Below are positions 1 through 6,602 of a stretch of DNA of 32,029 bases, in pieces. The notes beneath the pieces were generated by a model. The model saw only the letters and a list, made by a program, of their open reading frames with translations, did not search any database and was not told where the DNA came from. The DNA is from Reyranella sp. (GTDB lineage: Bacteria > Pseudomonadota > Alphaproteobacteria > Reyranellales > Reyranellaceae), in the NCBI GenBank assembly GCA_022844015.1, contig JALHMO010000078.1, positions 1 through 32,029 on the forward strand. The letters are read 5' to 3'. Numbering within the stretch: position 1 is the stretch's first letter; each line of letters opens with the position of its first letter. The translations under genes and the position numbers were made by a program.

Positions 1-54
1 AGGCGCTCGCTAGTGGTTCTGCACAGTGAATATGACAGTTTGAGTTGCTGTCAT

Positions 55-132
55 GCTCATGGGGACCGCGAGCGTCTCGCTCGCTCAGGGTCATGAGCGA
101 GCGAGACGCTCGCGGTCCGGAAAAGCATGAGC
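55..132. repeat. Long perfect palindrome (repeat family A, copy 1)
   Basis: Two 25-bp arms at 63-87 and 94-118 are exact reverse complements around a 6-nt loop. An outer pair, GCTCATG at 55-61 and CATGAGC at 126-132, continues the dyad. A related but less perfect copy lies at 12113-12208 between two convergent genes. The core words are GACCGCGAGC and GCTCGCGGTC. It is non-coding and would form a very stable hairpin in RNA or cruciform DNA. It resembles REP-type elements; no transposase is nearby. Confidence 0.8.
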
Positions 133-147
133 GCCACGGAGTGGCGC
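131..147. repeat. Short perfect hairpin beside repeat A copy 1
   Basis: GCGCCAC at 131-137 and GTGGCGC at 141-147 form a perfect 7-bp stem with a GGA loop, directly abutting the 55-132 palindrome. No T-tract follows, so it is not a convincing intrinsic terminator. Confidence 0.5.
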
Positions 148-181
148 GCTCCCGGCGCATGACCCCTCCGCTCCGTAGGAC

Positions 182-194
182 GGGGCACCTCCCC
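182..194 (+). repeat. Left direct repeat of MITE-like copy 1
   Basis: GGGGCACCTCCCC, repeated exactly at 382-394. The central bases CACCT differ from those flanking copy 2 (ATTGAG), which favours a target-site duplication over a part of the element itself. Confidence 0.65.
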
Positions 195-385
195 ATAGGC
201 GTTAAGCTAAAGCGGACCTCACCCTGAGGAGCGGCCCGGAGGGCCGCGTCTCGAAGGGTCGGCAACAGTGAAGGGGACTGCGACACCGCTTTTCCAACGA
301 TCTTCTCTGTGTGGCCCATCCTTCGAGACGGCCGCTACGCGGCCTCCTCAGGATGAGGTTTCTTTGTATTTTAGCGCCTATGGGG
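191..385 (+). mobile_element. MITE-like non-coding element, copy 1 (family B)
   Basis: This is a 195-bp element without coding capacity. It begins CCCCATAGGCG (191-201) and ends with the exact reverse complement CGCCTATGGGG (375-385). Further inside, ACCTCAYCCTGAGGAG-type arms carry their own hairpins. GGGGCACCTCCCC occurs at both borders (182-194 and 382-394), overlapping the terminal C and G runs, as expected of a target-site duplication. It aligns over its whole length with the reverse complement of the copy at 6246-6462, including a shared unique core (GGCTTTTCCAACGATCT in that copy; GCTTTTCCAACGATCT here). No transposase is in the window, so mobility is inferred. Bases 1-416 hold only this, the family A palindrome and the small hairpin. 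Confidence 0.75.
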
Positions 386-394
386 CACCTCCCC
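382..394 (+). repeat. Right direct repeat of MITE-like copy 1
   Basis: Exact second copy of GGGGCACCTCCCC from 182-194, exactly 200 bp downstream, immediately after the terminal CGCCTAT of the element. Confidence 0.65.
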
Positions 395-416
395 GATTAC
401 GGAGGAGGAAAGGGAA

Positions 417-923
417 CTAAGCCCTCCGCCGCTTCTCCGCCTCCGAAGGCGACGGCGGCTGGTGGCGCGTGCCGGCGGCGCCGGGACCGCTATGGACGTG
501 GACGTGGCGCGGGCTCAGCGGCTCGCCGCATTCGGAGCAGGTCATCACCGGGTCGAAGGTCTTGCCGCAATTCATGTGCTGATGCAGCAGCGGACGGCCC
601 TTCTTGCCCGCCATGTGGACGTCGCCCCAATGCACGATCGACATGACGATGGGATAGAGGTCGAGGCCTTTCTGGGTCAGGCGATACTCGTGGCGCAGCG
701 GGCGCTCCTGGTAGGGGACCTTGGTGAGCACGAACTCCTTCACCAGCTTGCGCAACCGGCTGGCCAGGATCGGCCGGGTGATGCCGAGCCGGGCCTGGAA
801 ATCCTCGAAGCGGCGCACCCGCAGGAAACAGTCGCGGAGAATCAGCAGGGTCCAGCGGTCGCCGATCACCGAGACCGTGCGGGCGAGCGAGCAGGCCTCG
901 CCATCCAGATCGTTCCAGCGCAT
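417..923 (-). CDS. HxlR-family winged-helix transcriptional regulator with Cys-rich tail
   Basis: A 168-residue protein with the typical HxlR core: an N-terminal Cys (C11), the signature IGDRWTLLILRDCF (residues 20-33), a recognition region around RLGITRPILASRLRKLV, and a wing with HEYRLTQKG. HxlR proteins are DNA-binding repressors or activators of nearby detoxification genes, often responsive to electrophiles or quinones. Past the core, residues 115-132 contain HQHMNC, then CSEC, giving three Cys (C119, C129, C132) that resemble a small zinc ribbon seen in some HxlR members; the last 30 residues are low complexity. The ATG at 923 is preceded by GGAG/GGAAGG. It is transcribed away from the efflux genes, separated from them by a decayed gene fragment that could once have been its target. 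The gene ends 22 bp from the border of MITE-like copy 1. The family is certain; the target is unknown. Confidence 0.9.
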   Translation of the reverse strand: MRWNDLDGEACSLARTVSVIGDRWTLLILRDCFLRVRRFEDFQARLGITRPILASRLRKLVKEFVLTKVPYQERPLRHEYRLTQKGLDLYPIVMSIVHWGDVHMAGKKGRPLLHQHMNCGKTFDPVMTCSECGEPLSPRHVHVHSGPGAAGTRHQPPSPSEAEKRRRA

Positions 924-1045
924 CCTTCCGTCTCCAAACCTGTCCGGCCAATCTACCTCACGTTCAAAAAGAAAACCATCAGGGCACTGGCTCGATTGGG
1001 GTTGGTAGCGGAGCCCGCGGCCACCGAGACGGACGCTCGTCGCTA

Positions 1046-1219
1046 GTCCCGTATCTCTGTTGTTACGCGCCGTGGGGCAACCTCGCGTTCTTCCATGCCG
1101 ACTACAGCTATTCGCAGGGCCTGATCCGCCTCGGTCGGCTCGACTCGGGAGGCGGGCCTCTGCTGACCCGCGGCAAGTTTCACCTCCGCATCAGCGCGCT
1201 GACTGGAAGAGGGCAGTGA
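1046..1219 (+). pseudogene. C-terminal remnant of a cyclophilin-like fold protein
   Basis: The plus strand in the frame of 1064 reads YAPWGNLAFFHADYSYSQG, then LIRLGRLDSG and LLTRGKFHLRI, ending at TGA 1217-1219. From memory, YYAPWGNLAxFYxDxxYSxGLIRLGRI is the hallmark C-terminal half of the small cyclophilin-like fold family (Cyclophil_like2 type, about 110-130 residues). Upstream, LCCY still resembles the family's LCYY, but no start, ribosome site or N-terminal half is recognisable, so roughly the last 55 residues survive. Its 3' end overlaps the 3' end of the convergent RND permease gene by 40 bp. I infer a truncated gene left by a deletion or rearrangement next to the efflux operon. Confidence 0.65.
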
Positions 1220-4200
1220 CGAACCCGAAGGCCAATGTGTTCACGGCAGTCTTCTCCGACAACAGAGCCACACTCGGGAACCGCTGCCGATCGCGGATTC
1301 GTCCGTTGGTCCGAACGGTCGTGCGCAGGAACGTCGTCTGCGGTTGGTGTGATCCGGAACCACGCGGCATAGAGCGCAGGAAGGAACAGCAGGATCAGCA
1401 CCGTGCCGACCGCAGTGCCGCCGATCAGCGTATAGGCCATCGATCCCCAGAAGACGGAGTGCGTGAGGGGGATGAAGGCCAGAACGGCGGCAAGGGCGGT
1501 CAGGATCACGGGCCTCGTGCGTTGCACCGTCGCTTCGATGACGGCGTGGTAGTCATCGAGGCCGGCAGCACGGTTCTCCTTGATCTGTTCGGTCAGAATC
1601 AGCGTATTGCGCATCAGGATGCCGGCCAGTCCGATCAGGCCCAGAATGGCGTTGAATCCGAAGGGCTGGTTGAAGGTGAGCAGCATCGGCACGACGCCGA
1701 CAAGGCCGAGCGGTGCCGTCAGCATGACCATGGCCATCGTCGAGAAGGATCGCACCTGCAGCATGACGACGATCAGCATGGCGGCGACCATCGCCGGAAA
1801 GACCTTGCCCAGCGCGATGTTGGCTTTGGTAGCCTCCTCGATCGATCCACCCAGTTCGATGCGATAGCCGACCGGAAGGGATGCGATCAGCGGCTCGAGA
1901 GCCGTCATGATCTCCTTGGAGACCTCTGGCGGTTGGGTCGCCTCGTTGATATCCGCGCGGATCGTGATGGCAGGCATGCGATCGCGGCGCTTCAGGATCG
2001 GCTCTTCCAGTCGGACCTCGGAACGGCCGATCTGGTCGAGCGGAACCTGGCGACCGTCGCGGCTCATCAGCGAGAAATCCGCCAGACGCGTCGGGTCCAG
2101 CCGCTCGCCGCCGGCGCTGCGTGCCACGATGGGCACATTGCGGATGTCCTCGCGGACCTGCGTGACGGCGATGCCGGTAAGCAGGAACTGAAGCTGCCGG
2201 CCCACCTCCGCCGGCGACAGGCCGATGAGGTTCAGTCGATCCTGGTCCGGGATGAAGCGGACTACCGGCGTGCGATTGCCCCAGTCGCGGTTGGCCTGCC
2301 GCACGTCGGGGACGCTCCGCATGATGTCGAGGGCTTTCTGGGAGATGGCGTACAATTGTGCCGGATCAGGTCCCATGACGCGGAACTCGACCGGGAACGG
2401 CGTGTAGGGCCCGAACACGAGCTGAGTGACGCGCACATACGCCTCGGGCGCCAGCCCTTGTGACACCGCCTCCCGGAGCCGGTGCTTCAAAGCCTCGCGC
2501 GCGTCCGCATCCGCGGTCAGCACGACGATCTTGGCGAATGCGGGATCAGGCAGCTCCGGCGCCATGGCGAAGAAGAATCGGGGAGCGCCCTGGCCGATAT
2601 AGCTGGTGACGATCTCGGCTGCGGGCTGTTTGTCCAGCCAGTGTTCGAGCTTCTCGACGGTAGCGGTCGTCGTCTCAATGCTGGTGCCTTCTGGGAGACG
2701 AACCTCCACCAGCACCTCGGGACGGTCGGATGTCGGGAAGAACTGCTGCTTCAGGGCGCCCATGCCGACGGCGGAAAGCGCGAAGGCAATGGCGACGATA
2801 CCGGAGGTCGCGAACTTGTGCCGCACGGCGAAGGTGATGACCCGTCGCAGGCGCCGATAGTTGGGTGTGTCGTAGATCGCGTGGTGACCGCCTTCGACCG
2901 GATTGATCGCAGGCAGCATCTTGACGCCGAGATAGGGCGTGAAGACCACTGCGACGATCCAGGAGACGATGAGAGCGAACCCAACGACCCAGAAGATGTT
3001 GCCGGCGTATTCGCCGGCCGTCGAGCGCGCGAAGCCCACTGGCAGGAAACCGGCGATCGTCACCAGCGTTCCGGAGAGCATCGGGGCCGCGGTGTGGCTC
3101 CACGCATAGGCCGCCGCCTTGATGCGGTCCATGCCCTCTTCCATCTTCACTACCATCACCTCGATGGCGATGATGGCGTCGTCCACGAGAAGACCGAGTG
3201 CCAGAATGAGGGCGCCGAGCGTGATGCGATCGAAGAACCGGCCGGTCTCCAGCATGATGAGGAACACGACGGCAAGCGTCAGGGGGACGGCAGCCGCCAC
3301 GACGATGCCGACGCGCCAGCCCAGGCTGAGCAGGCTCACCAGCAGAACCACACCGAGCGCCATCGCGAATTTCATCATGAATTCATCGACCGCCGAGGTG
3401 ATGTTGACGGCCTGGTCGGTCACCTTGTCGAGCGTCATCCCGAGGGGCAGCGTCTGTGCGATGGCCGCAGCCTTGTCCTTCAGCGCCTTGCCGAGCGCGA
3501 GACCATCCCAGCCCTCCTGCATGACAGCCGCGAGCAGGATGGTGGGCTCACCCTGGTGTCGGATGATGTAGGTGGGTGGATCCTCGTAACCGCGGCGGAC
3601 TTCGGCGATGTCGGAGAGCTTCAGCGTCCGCCCCGCAGCGACGATCGGCGTGTCGGCGATCGCCTGGACATCGTCATAAGCGCCGTCGACCCGGATGAAG
3701 ACCCGCGGTCCCTTGGTGTCGATCGAGCCCGCCGGCGTGACGATGTTCTGCCGCTGCAAGGCGGCAACAATGTCCTGCACCGACACGCCGAGGGTCGCCA
3801 GCCTGGCATAGGAAAACTCGACGAATATCTGCTCCGGGCGTTCACCGAGGATGTTGATCTTCTTGACGCCGGGCACGTGCAGGAGATCCTGGCGGATCAC
3901 CTCGGCCTGCCTGACCAGCTCACGCATCGGCATGCCCCTGGCCTTGAGGGCATAAAGGGCGAAGCTCACGTCCGAGTACTCGTCGTTGACGAAGGGGCCG
4001 AGCACGCCCGGCGGCAAGTTGCGCGCTTCGTCGCCGAGCTTCTTCCGGGCCTGGTAGAATTCCTCCTGCACGACAGACGGCGGCGTGCTGTCCTTCAGCG
4101 TGACCGTCATGAACGCATAACCTGGCCGCGTCGTCGTCTCCGTCCGGTCGTACCAGGTCAGTTCCTGAAGCCGCTTCTCCAACGGTTCGGCGACGAGATC

Positions 4201-4386
4201 CTGCATCTCGCGCGACGTCGCGCCCGGCCATACTGTCGTGACCGTCAGGGTCTTGATGGTGAAGGCGGGATCCTCCGCCCGCCCGAGCATCACGAAAGCG
4301 TAGCCGCCTGCAGCCGCCAGCAGGAGGATGAAGAACAGGGTGACGGCCCGTTCGCGAACGGCGATCGCGGAAAGATTGAGGCTCAT
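1180..4386 (-). CDS. RND-family efflux transporter permease (AcrB-like inner-membrane pump)
   Basis: A 1068-residue proton-driven drug or solute exporter of the resistance-nodulation-division family. The N-terminal TM segment (about residues 12-31) precedes a large periplasmic porter domain. TM4 contains LVDDAI with the paired Asp (D402, D403) used for proton relay in the family. A second repeat has periplasmic and TM blocks, with the TM10-11 motif GLAGILMRNTLILTEQ. The family tail normally ends shortly after LPALYAAWFRI; here about 55 further residues follow, the last part being antisense to the cyclophilin-like remnant, so the native C-terminus may have been altered. The start ATG overlaps the adaptor stop by one base (TGATG), indicating translational coupling. 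No outer-membrane factor is encoded nearby, so a TolC-like protein would come from elsewhere. The substrate cannot be read from sequence. Confidence 0.93.
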   Translation of the reverse strand: MSLNLSAIAVRERAVTLFFILLLAAAGGYAFVMLGRAEDPAFTIKTLTVTTVWPGATSREMQDLVAEPLEKRLQELTWYDRTETTTRPGYAFMTVTLKDSTPPSVVQEEFYQARKKLGDEARNLPPGVLGPFVNDEYSDVSFALYALKARGMPMRELVRQAEVIRQDLLHVPGVKKINILGERPEQIFVEFSYARLATLGVSVQDIVAALQRQNIVTPAGSIDTKGPRVFIRVDGAYDDVQAIADTPIVAAGRTLKLSDIAEVRRGYEDPPTYIIRHQGEPTILLAAVMQEGWDGLALGKALKDKAAAIAQTLPLGMTLDKVTDQAVNITSAVDEFMMKFAMALGVVLLVSLLSLGWRVGIVVAAAVPLTLAVVFLIMLETGRFFDRITLGALILALGLLVDDAIIAIEVMVVKMEEGMDRIKAAAYAWSHTAAPMLSGTLVTIAGFLPVGFARSTAGEYAGNIFWVVGFALIVSWIVAVVFTPYLGVKMLPAINPVEGGHHAIYDTPNYRRLRRVITFAVRHKFATSGIVAIAFALSAVGMGALKQQFFPTSDRPEVLVEVRLPEGTSIETTTATVEKLEHWLDKQPAAEIVTSYIGQGAPRFFFAMAPELPDPAFAKIVVLTADADAREALKHRLREAVSQGLAPEAYVRVTQLVFGPYTPFPVEFRVMGPDPAQLYAISQKALDIMRSVPDVRQANRDWGNRTPVVRFIPDQDRLNLIGLSPAEVGRQLQFLLTGIAVTQVREDIRNVPIVARSAGGERLDPTRLADFSLMSRDGRQVPLDQIGRSEVRLEEPILKRRDRMPAITIRADINEATQPPEVSKEIMTALEPLIASLPVGYRIELGGSIEEATKANIALGKVFPAMVAAMLIVVMLQVRSFSTMAMVMLTAPLGLVGVVPMLLTFNQPFGFNAILGLIGLAGILMRNTLILTEQIKENRAAGLDDYHAVIEATVQRTRPVILTALAAVLAFIPLTHSVFWGSMAYTLIGGTAVGTVLILLFLPALYAAWFRITPTADDVPAHDRSDQRTNPRSAAVPECGSVVGEDCREHIGLRVRHCPLPVSALMRR

Positions 4387-5495
4387 CAGTCGCTCCTGCC
4401 TTCCGAGGCAGTCCTGACGCGAGCGCCCTCCTGTAGAAGATGAGCGCCGAGCGAGACAATCGGCTCACCAGAGCTCAGACCGGAGATCACGGCGCTCTCG
4501 CCGCTCACTCGAACAAGCTTGACGGGCCGAAAGTGTACGGTGGAGGTGGCGCGGTCCAGGATCCAGACGCCGGTCTTGCGGCCGTCATCGAGCAGGGCTC
4601 CCAGCGGCACCTCGACTTCCGGCTGACGGGTCCGGCTTGCCAGCCGAATCGTTACCGTGGCGCCGAGCGGCGCCGCTGCGGCCTCGCCGTCCAGCACATA
4701 GCGGGCTTCGTAGGTACGGGTCTGGGCATCGGCGGAATCCGACAGTTGCCGGAGATGTGCCGTATGGCGGCGCCCATCGCTTCCATACACACTGGCCTCG
4801 GCCACCGAGCCGATCGCCGGCCGGATCGTTTCGGGAAGCGCGACCACCGCTTCGCGGGGGCCGGCGTGGGCAAGCCGGACCACGGTCTGGCCGGCCGAGA
4901 CGACCTGTCCCGGCTCGCCGAGCGTCTCGACCACCGTTCCATCCGCGTCCGCCACCAGGGTCGAGTAGGTCGCCTCGTTCTCGGCGACGCGTGCGTCGGC
5001 TTCGGCGGCGGCGAGCTGCGCCTCGGCCGTGTCCAATGCGGCCTTCGCCTGCTCATAGCGCTGTCGGGGGACCCATCCGCTGGTCATCAGATTGGCGTAG
5101 CGCCGCTCGTCCGCGTCCAGCTTGACGACAGAGGCGCGTGCCGCGGCGACGGCCTGGCGCTTCGCCGTGAGGGCAAGGCGAAGGTCGGTGTCGTCGATTC
5201 GCATCAGCGGCTGGCCGGCTTTTGCCTGCTGGCCGACATCCACGAGCCGTTCGACGATCTTGCCGGGGACGCGAAAGCCGAGATTGCTCTGGACCCTCGC
5301 CCCGACGATGCCGGTGAAGCTCCGTTCCGATCCGGTCACCGCGGTTGCCGTCACCATCCTCACGATAGGAGGCTCCTGCCTCGGATCGCTCACGGCAGAG
5401 GCTTCCGGCGTCCAAAGGGAAAGTGTGACGACGGCGGTCGCCCCAAGCACCGCGATCAGGAGGCCCCCCGTCACAACGGCGGCTCGCTTTTTCAT
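4386..5495 (-). CDS. RND efflux periplasmic adaptor (membrane fusion protein)
   Basis: A 369-residue HlyD/AcrA-type adaptor that bridges the RND pump and an outer-membrane channel. Residues 7-28 form an N-terminal membrane anchor or signal without a lipobox Cys. The lipoyl or barrel-sandwich halves are seen around GFRVPGKIVERLVDVGQ and GTVVETLGEPGQVVSAGQTVV. They are separated by an Ala-rich helical hairpin (AKRQAVAAARASVVKLDAD to AAEADARVAENEA). A beta-barrel and membrane-proximal domain follow. It is the first gene of the operon. The ATG at 5495 has AGGAGA about 8 nt upstream and lies opposite the tetR start, with dyad sites between, so repression by the divergent TetR protein is likely. 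Confidence 0.92.
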   Translation of the reverse strand: MKKRAAVVTGGLLIAVLGATAVVTLSLWTPEASAVSDPRQEPPIVRMVTATAVTGSERSFTGIVGARVQSNLGFRVPGKIVERLVDVGQQAKAGQPLMRIDDTDLRLALTAKRQAVAAARASVVKLDADERRYANLMTSGWVPRQRYEQAKAALDTAEAQLAAAEADARVAENEATYSTLVADADGTVVETLGEPGQVVSAGQTVVRLAHAGPREAVVALPETIRPAIGSVAEASVYGSDGRRHTAHLRQLSDSADAQTRTYEARYVLDGEAAAAPLGATVTIRLASRTRQPEVEVPLGALLDDGRKTGVWILDRATSTVHFRPVKLVRVSGESAVISGLSSGEPIVSLGAHLLQEGARVRTASEGRSD

Positions 5496-5521
5496 GCGAT
5501 CGTCTCCTGTTGATTAGAGTT

Positions 5522-5547
5522 CGTTCGAACGCTATATAGGTCCTATA
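5522..5547. promoter_or_regulatory. Dyad sites between tetR and RND operon (probable TetR operator)
   Basis: The 83-bp divergent region contains a perfect 10-bp palindrome CGTTCGAACG (5522-5531). Four bases further on is TATAGG-T-CCTATA (5535-5547), perfect 6-bp arms around one base. Both lie upstream of the two starts at 5495 and 5579. TetR proteins typically bind such dyads to control themselves and the adjacent pump. Which dyad is bound, or whether they form one composite site, cannot be told; the AT-rich second dyad also overlaps potential -10 sequences. Confidence 0.6.
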
Positions 5548-5578
5548 GATGTCGATCGCAAGCTAAAGGAGACCGACG

Positions 5579-6244
5579 ATGCGCGTGAGTCGCAGCAAGG
5601 CCGCGGAGAACCGCCAAACAGTGATCAATGTGGCCAGTCGCCTGTTCCGGGAGCGCGGCTTCGACGGCATCGGGCTCAAGGATCTGATGAAGGGTGCCGG
5701 GCTGACCCAAGGCGCCTTTTATAAGCAGTTCGCGTCAAAAGAGGACTTGGCTGCGCAGGCGGCCAAGCGGGCATTGGAGAGCGCCTCCAACCGATGGTCG
5801 GCCGCGGTGACAGCGAGCCCTGAAAATCCCTTGGACGCCGTGATGGCGTTCTACCTTAGCATGGAGCATCGCGGAGAAATGATGGATGGCTGCCCGATCG
5901 TGGCGCTCGGCTCAGATGCCGCCAGACAGGGCACCGACGTGAAAGCGTCATTCGAAGCCGGGATCAAGGCACATCTCGAAATCCTCGGCCGCATGGTCGC
6001 CGAGACGGACGGGAAGGAAACCCAGGGCAAGGCCCTGGCCATTCTCGCGACGATGGTCGGCGCGCTGACCCTGTCGCGCGCCGTCAACGACACCCGTCTC
6101 GCTCAGGCTTTTCTGGAGACGGCGGTCGAGCAGGTTCGCATAGCCGCCACCGCTCCAAGGAAGGGCCGGGGTCGGCGTCCCGGTGCGCTCAACCGGCCGG
6201 GGTCGAGCAAGCGGCGATCGCAATCGAGTGCCGCACGGGATTGA
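5579..6244 (+). CDS. TetR/AcrR-family regulator of the divergent RND efflux operon
   Basis: A 221-residue repressor-type protein. Residues about 10-57 form the TetR helix-turn-helix, with RQTVINVASRLFRERGF, then LKDLMKGAGLTQGAFYKQF and SKEDL. The remainder is an all-helical ligand and dimer domain, with CPIVALGSDAARQG resembling the LmrA/YxaF/NemR-type C-terminal class. The ATG is preceded by AAAGGAGA at 6-7 nt spacing. Divergence from the adaptor gene with dyads between supports local control of the pump. The last 25 residues are basic and low complexity. The stop codon TGA (6242-6244) lies within the direct repeat that borders MITE-like copy 2, so the element inserted at the very end of this gene without breaking it. 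Confidence 0.92.
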   Translation: MRVSRSKAAENRQTVINVASRLFRERGFDGIGLKDLMKGAGLTQGAFYKQFASKEDLAAQAAKRALESASNRWSAAVTASPENPLDAVMAFYLSMEHRGEMMDGCPIVALGSDAARQGTDVKASFEAGIKAHLEILGRMVAETDGKETQGKALAILATMVGALTLSRAVNDTRLAQAFLETAVEQVRIAATAPRKGRGRRPGALNRPGSSKRRSQSSAARD

Positions 6245-6248
6245 GCCC
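6237..6248 (+). repeat. Left direct repeat of MITE-like copy 2
   Basis: GGGATTGAGCCC, repeated exactly at 6460-6471. It contains the tetR stop codon, and the distal copy is therefore a duplicated fragment of the gene end. Confidence 0.7.
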
Positions 6249-6462
6249 CATAGGCGTTAAACTAGGAGGAAACCTCATCCTGAGGAGCGCCCTCAAGGCG
6301 CGTCTCGAAGGATGGGCCGCACAGGAGATCGTTGGAAAAGCCGTGTCGCAGCGCCCTTCATTGTTGCCGACCAAGGGGCGAAGGTTACTTCGCCCGAATC
6401 GAGACGCGGCCCTTCGGGCCGCTCCTCAGGGTGAGGTCTCCTCGTAATTTAACGCGTGTGGG
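6246..6462 (-). mobile_element. MITE-like non-coding element, copy 2 (family B)
   Basis: A 217-bp element aligning with the reverse complement of 191-385. It has the same terminus CCCCATAGGCGTTAA (6246-6260), a degenerate opposite end (TTAACGCGTGTGGG), the same ACCTCATCCTGAGGAG arms and the same core (RC reads GGCTTTTCCAACGATCT). Relative to copy 1 it carries about 25 extra bases that form the hairpin GGGCGAAG-GTTA-CTTCGCCC (6377-6396). It has no open reading frame of note. It fills most of 6245-6602; the rest is the promoter region of the CoA-transferase gene. Confidence 0.75.
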
Positions 6463-6471
6463 ATTGAGCCC
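6460..6471 (+). repeat. Right direct repeat of MITE-like copy 2
   Basis: Exact second copy of GGGATTGAGCCC (6237-6248). Both target duplications in this window have the form GGG-N5/6-CCC, suggesting a preferred target. Confidence 0.7.
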
Positions 6472-6546
6472 TGGCTGGGACCGTGCCGCGCCATAGCTTC
6501 TAATCGGGGGCATGAATTATCCGACGGCGAAAGCCGGCATCGGACA

Positions 6547-6585
6547 TTGTCGCCCCAGAGTCGGGCCGATATACGTTTTGAAACG
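6547..6585 (+). promoter_or_regulatory. Candidate promoter and dyad upstream of CoA-transferase gene
   Basis: TTGTCG (6547-6552), a 17-bp spacer and TATACG (6570-6575) make a plausible sigma-70 promoter. Overlapping the -10 is CGTTT-TG-AAACG (6574-6585), a small dyad that could be an operator. GGAGG follows at 6591-6595, 7 nt before the ATG. This is a pattern match only. Confidence 0.35.
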
Positions 6586-6602
6586 AAACCGGAGGATCGG
6601 AG

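Noticed and set aside
45-227. Short plus-strand frame at the window start
   Set aside because: Lies entirely over palindromic repeats; no ribosome site or protein family.
1060-2463. Long plus-strand reading frame (467 codons) opposite the RND permease
   Set aside because: Antisense to a clear RND gene; the translation is rich in R, D, H and Q with no domain, a product of high GC and third-position bias.
2482-4443. 653-codon plus-strand frame opposite the RND permease
   Set aside because: Same reason: shadow of a real gene, low-complexity charged composition.
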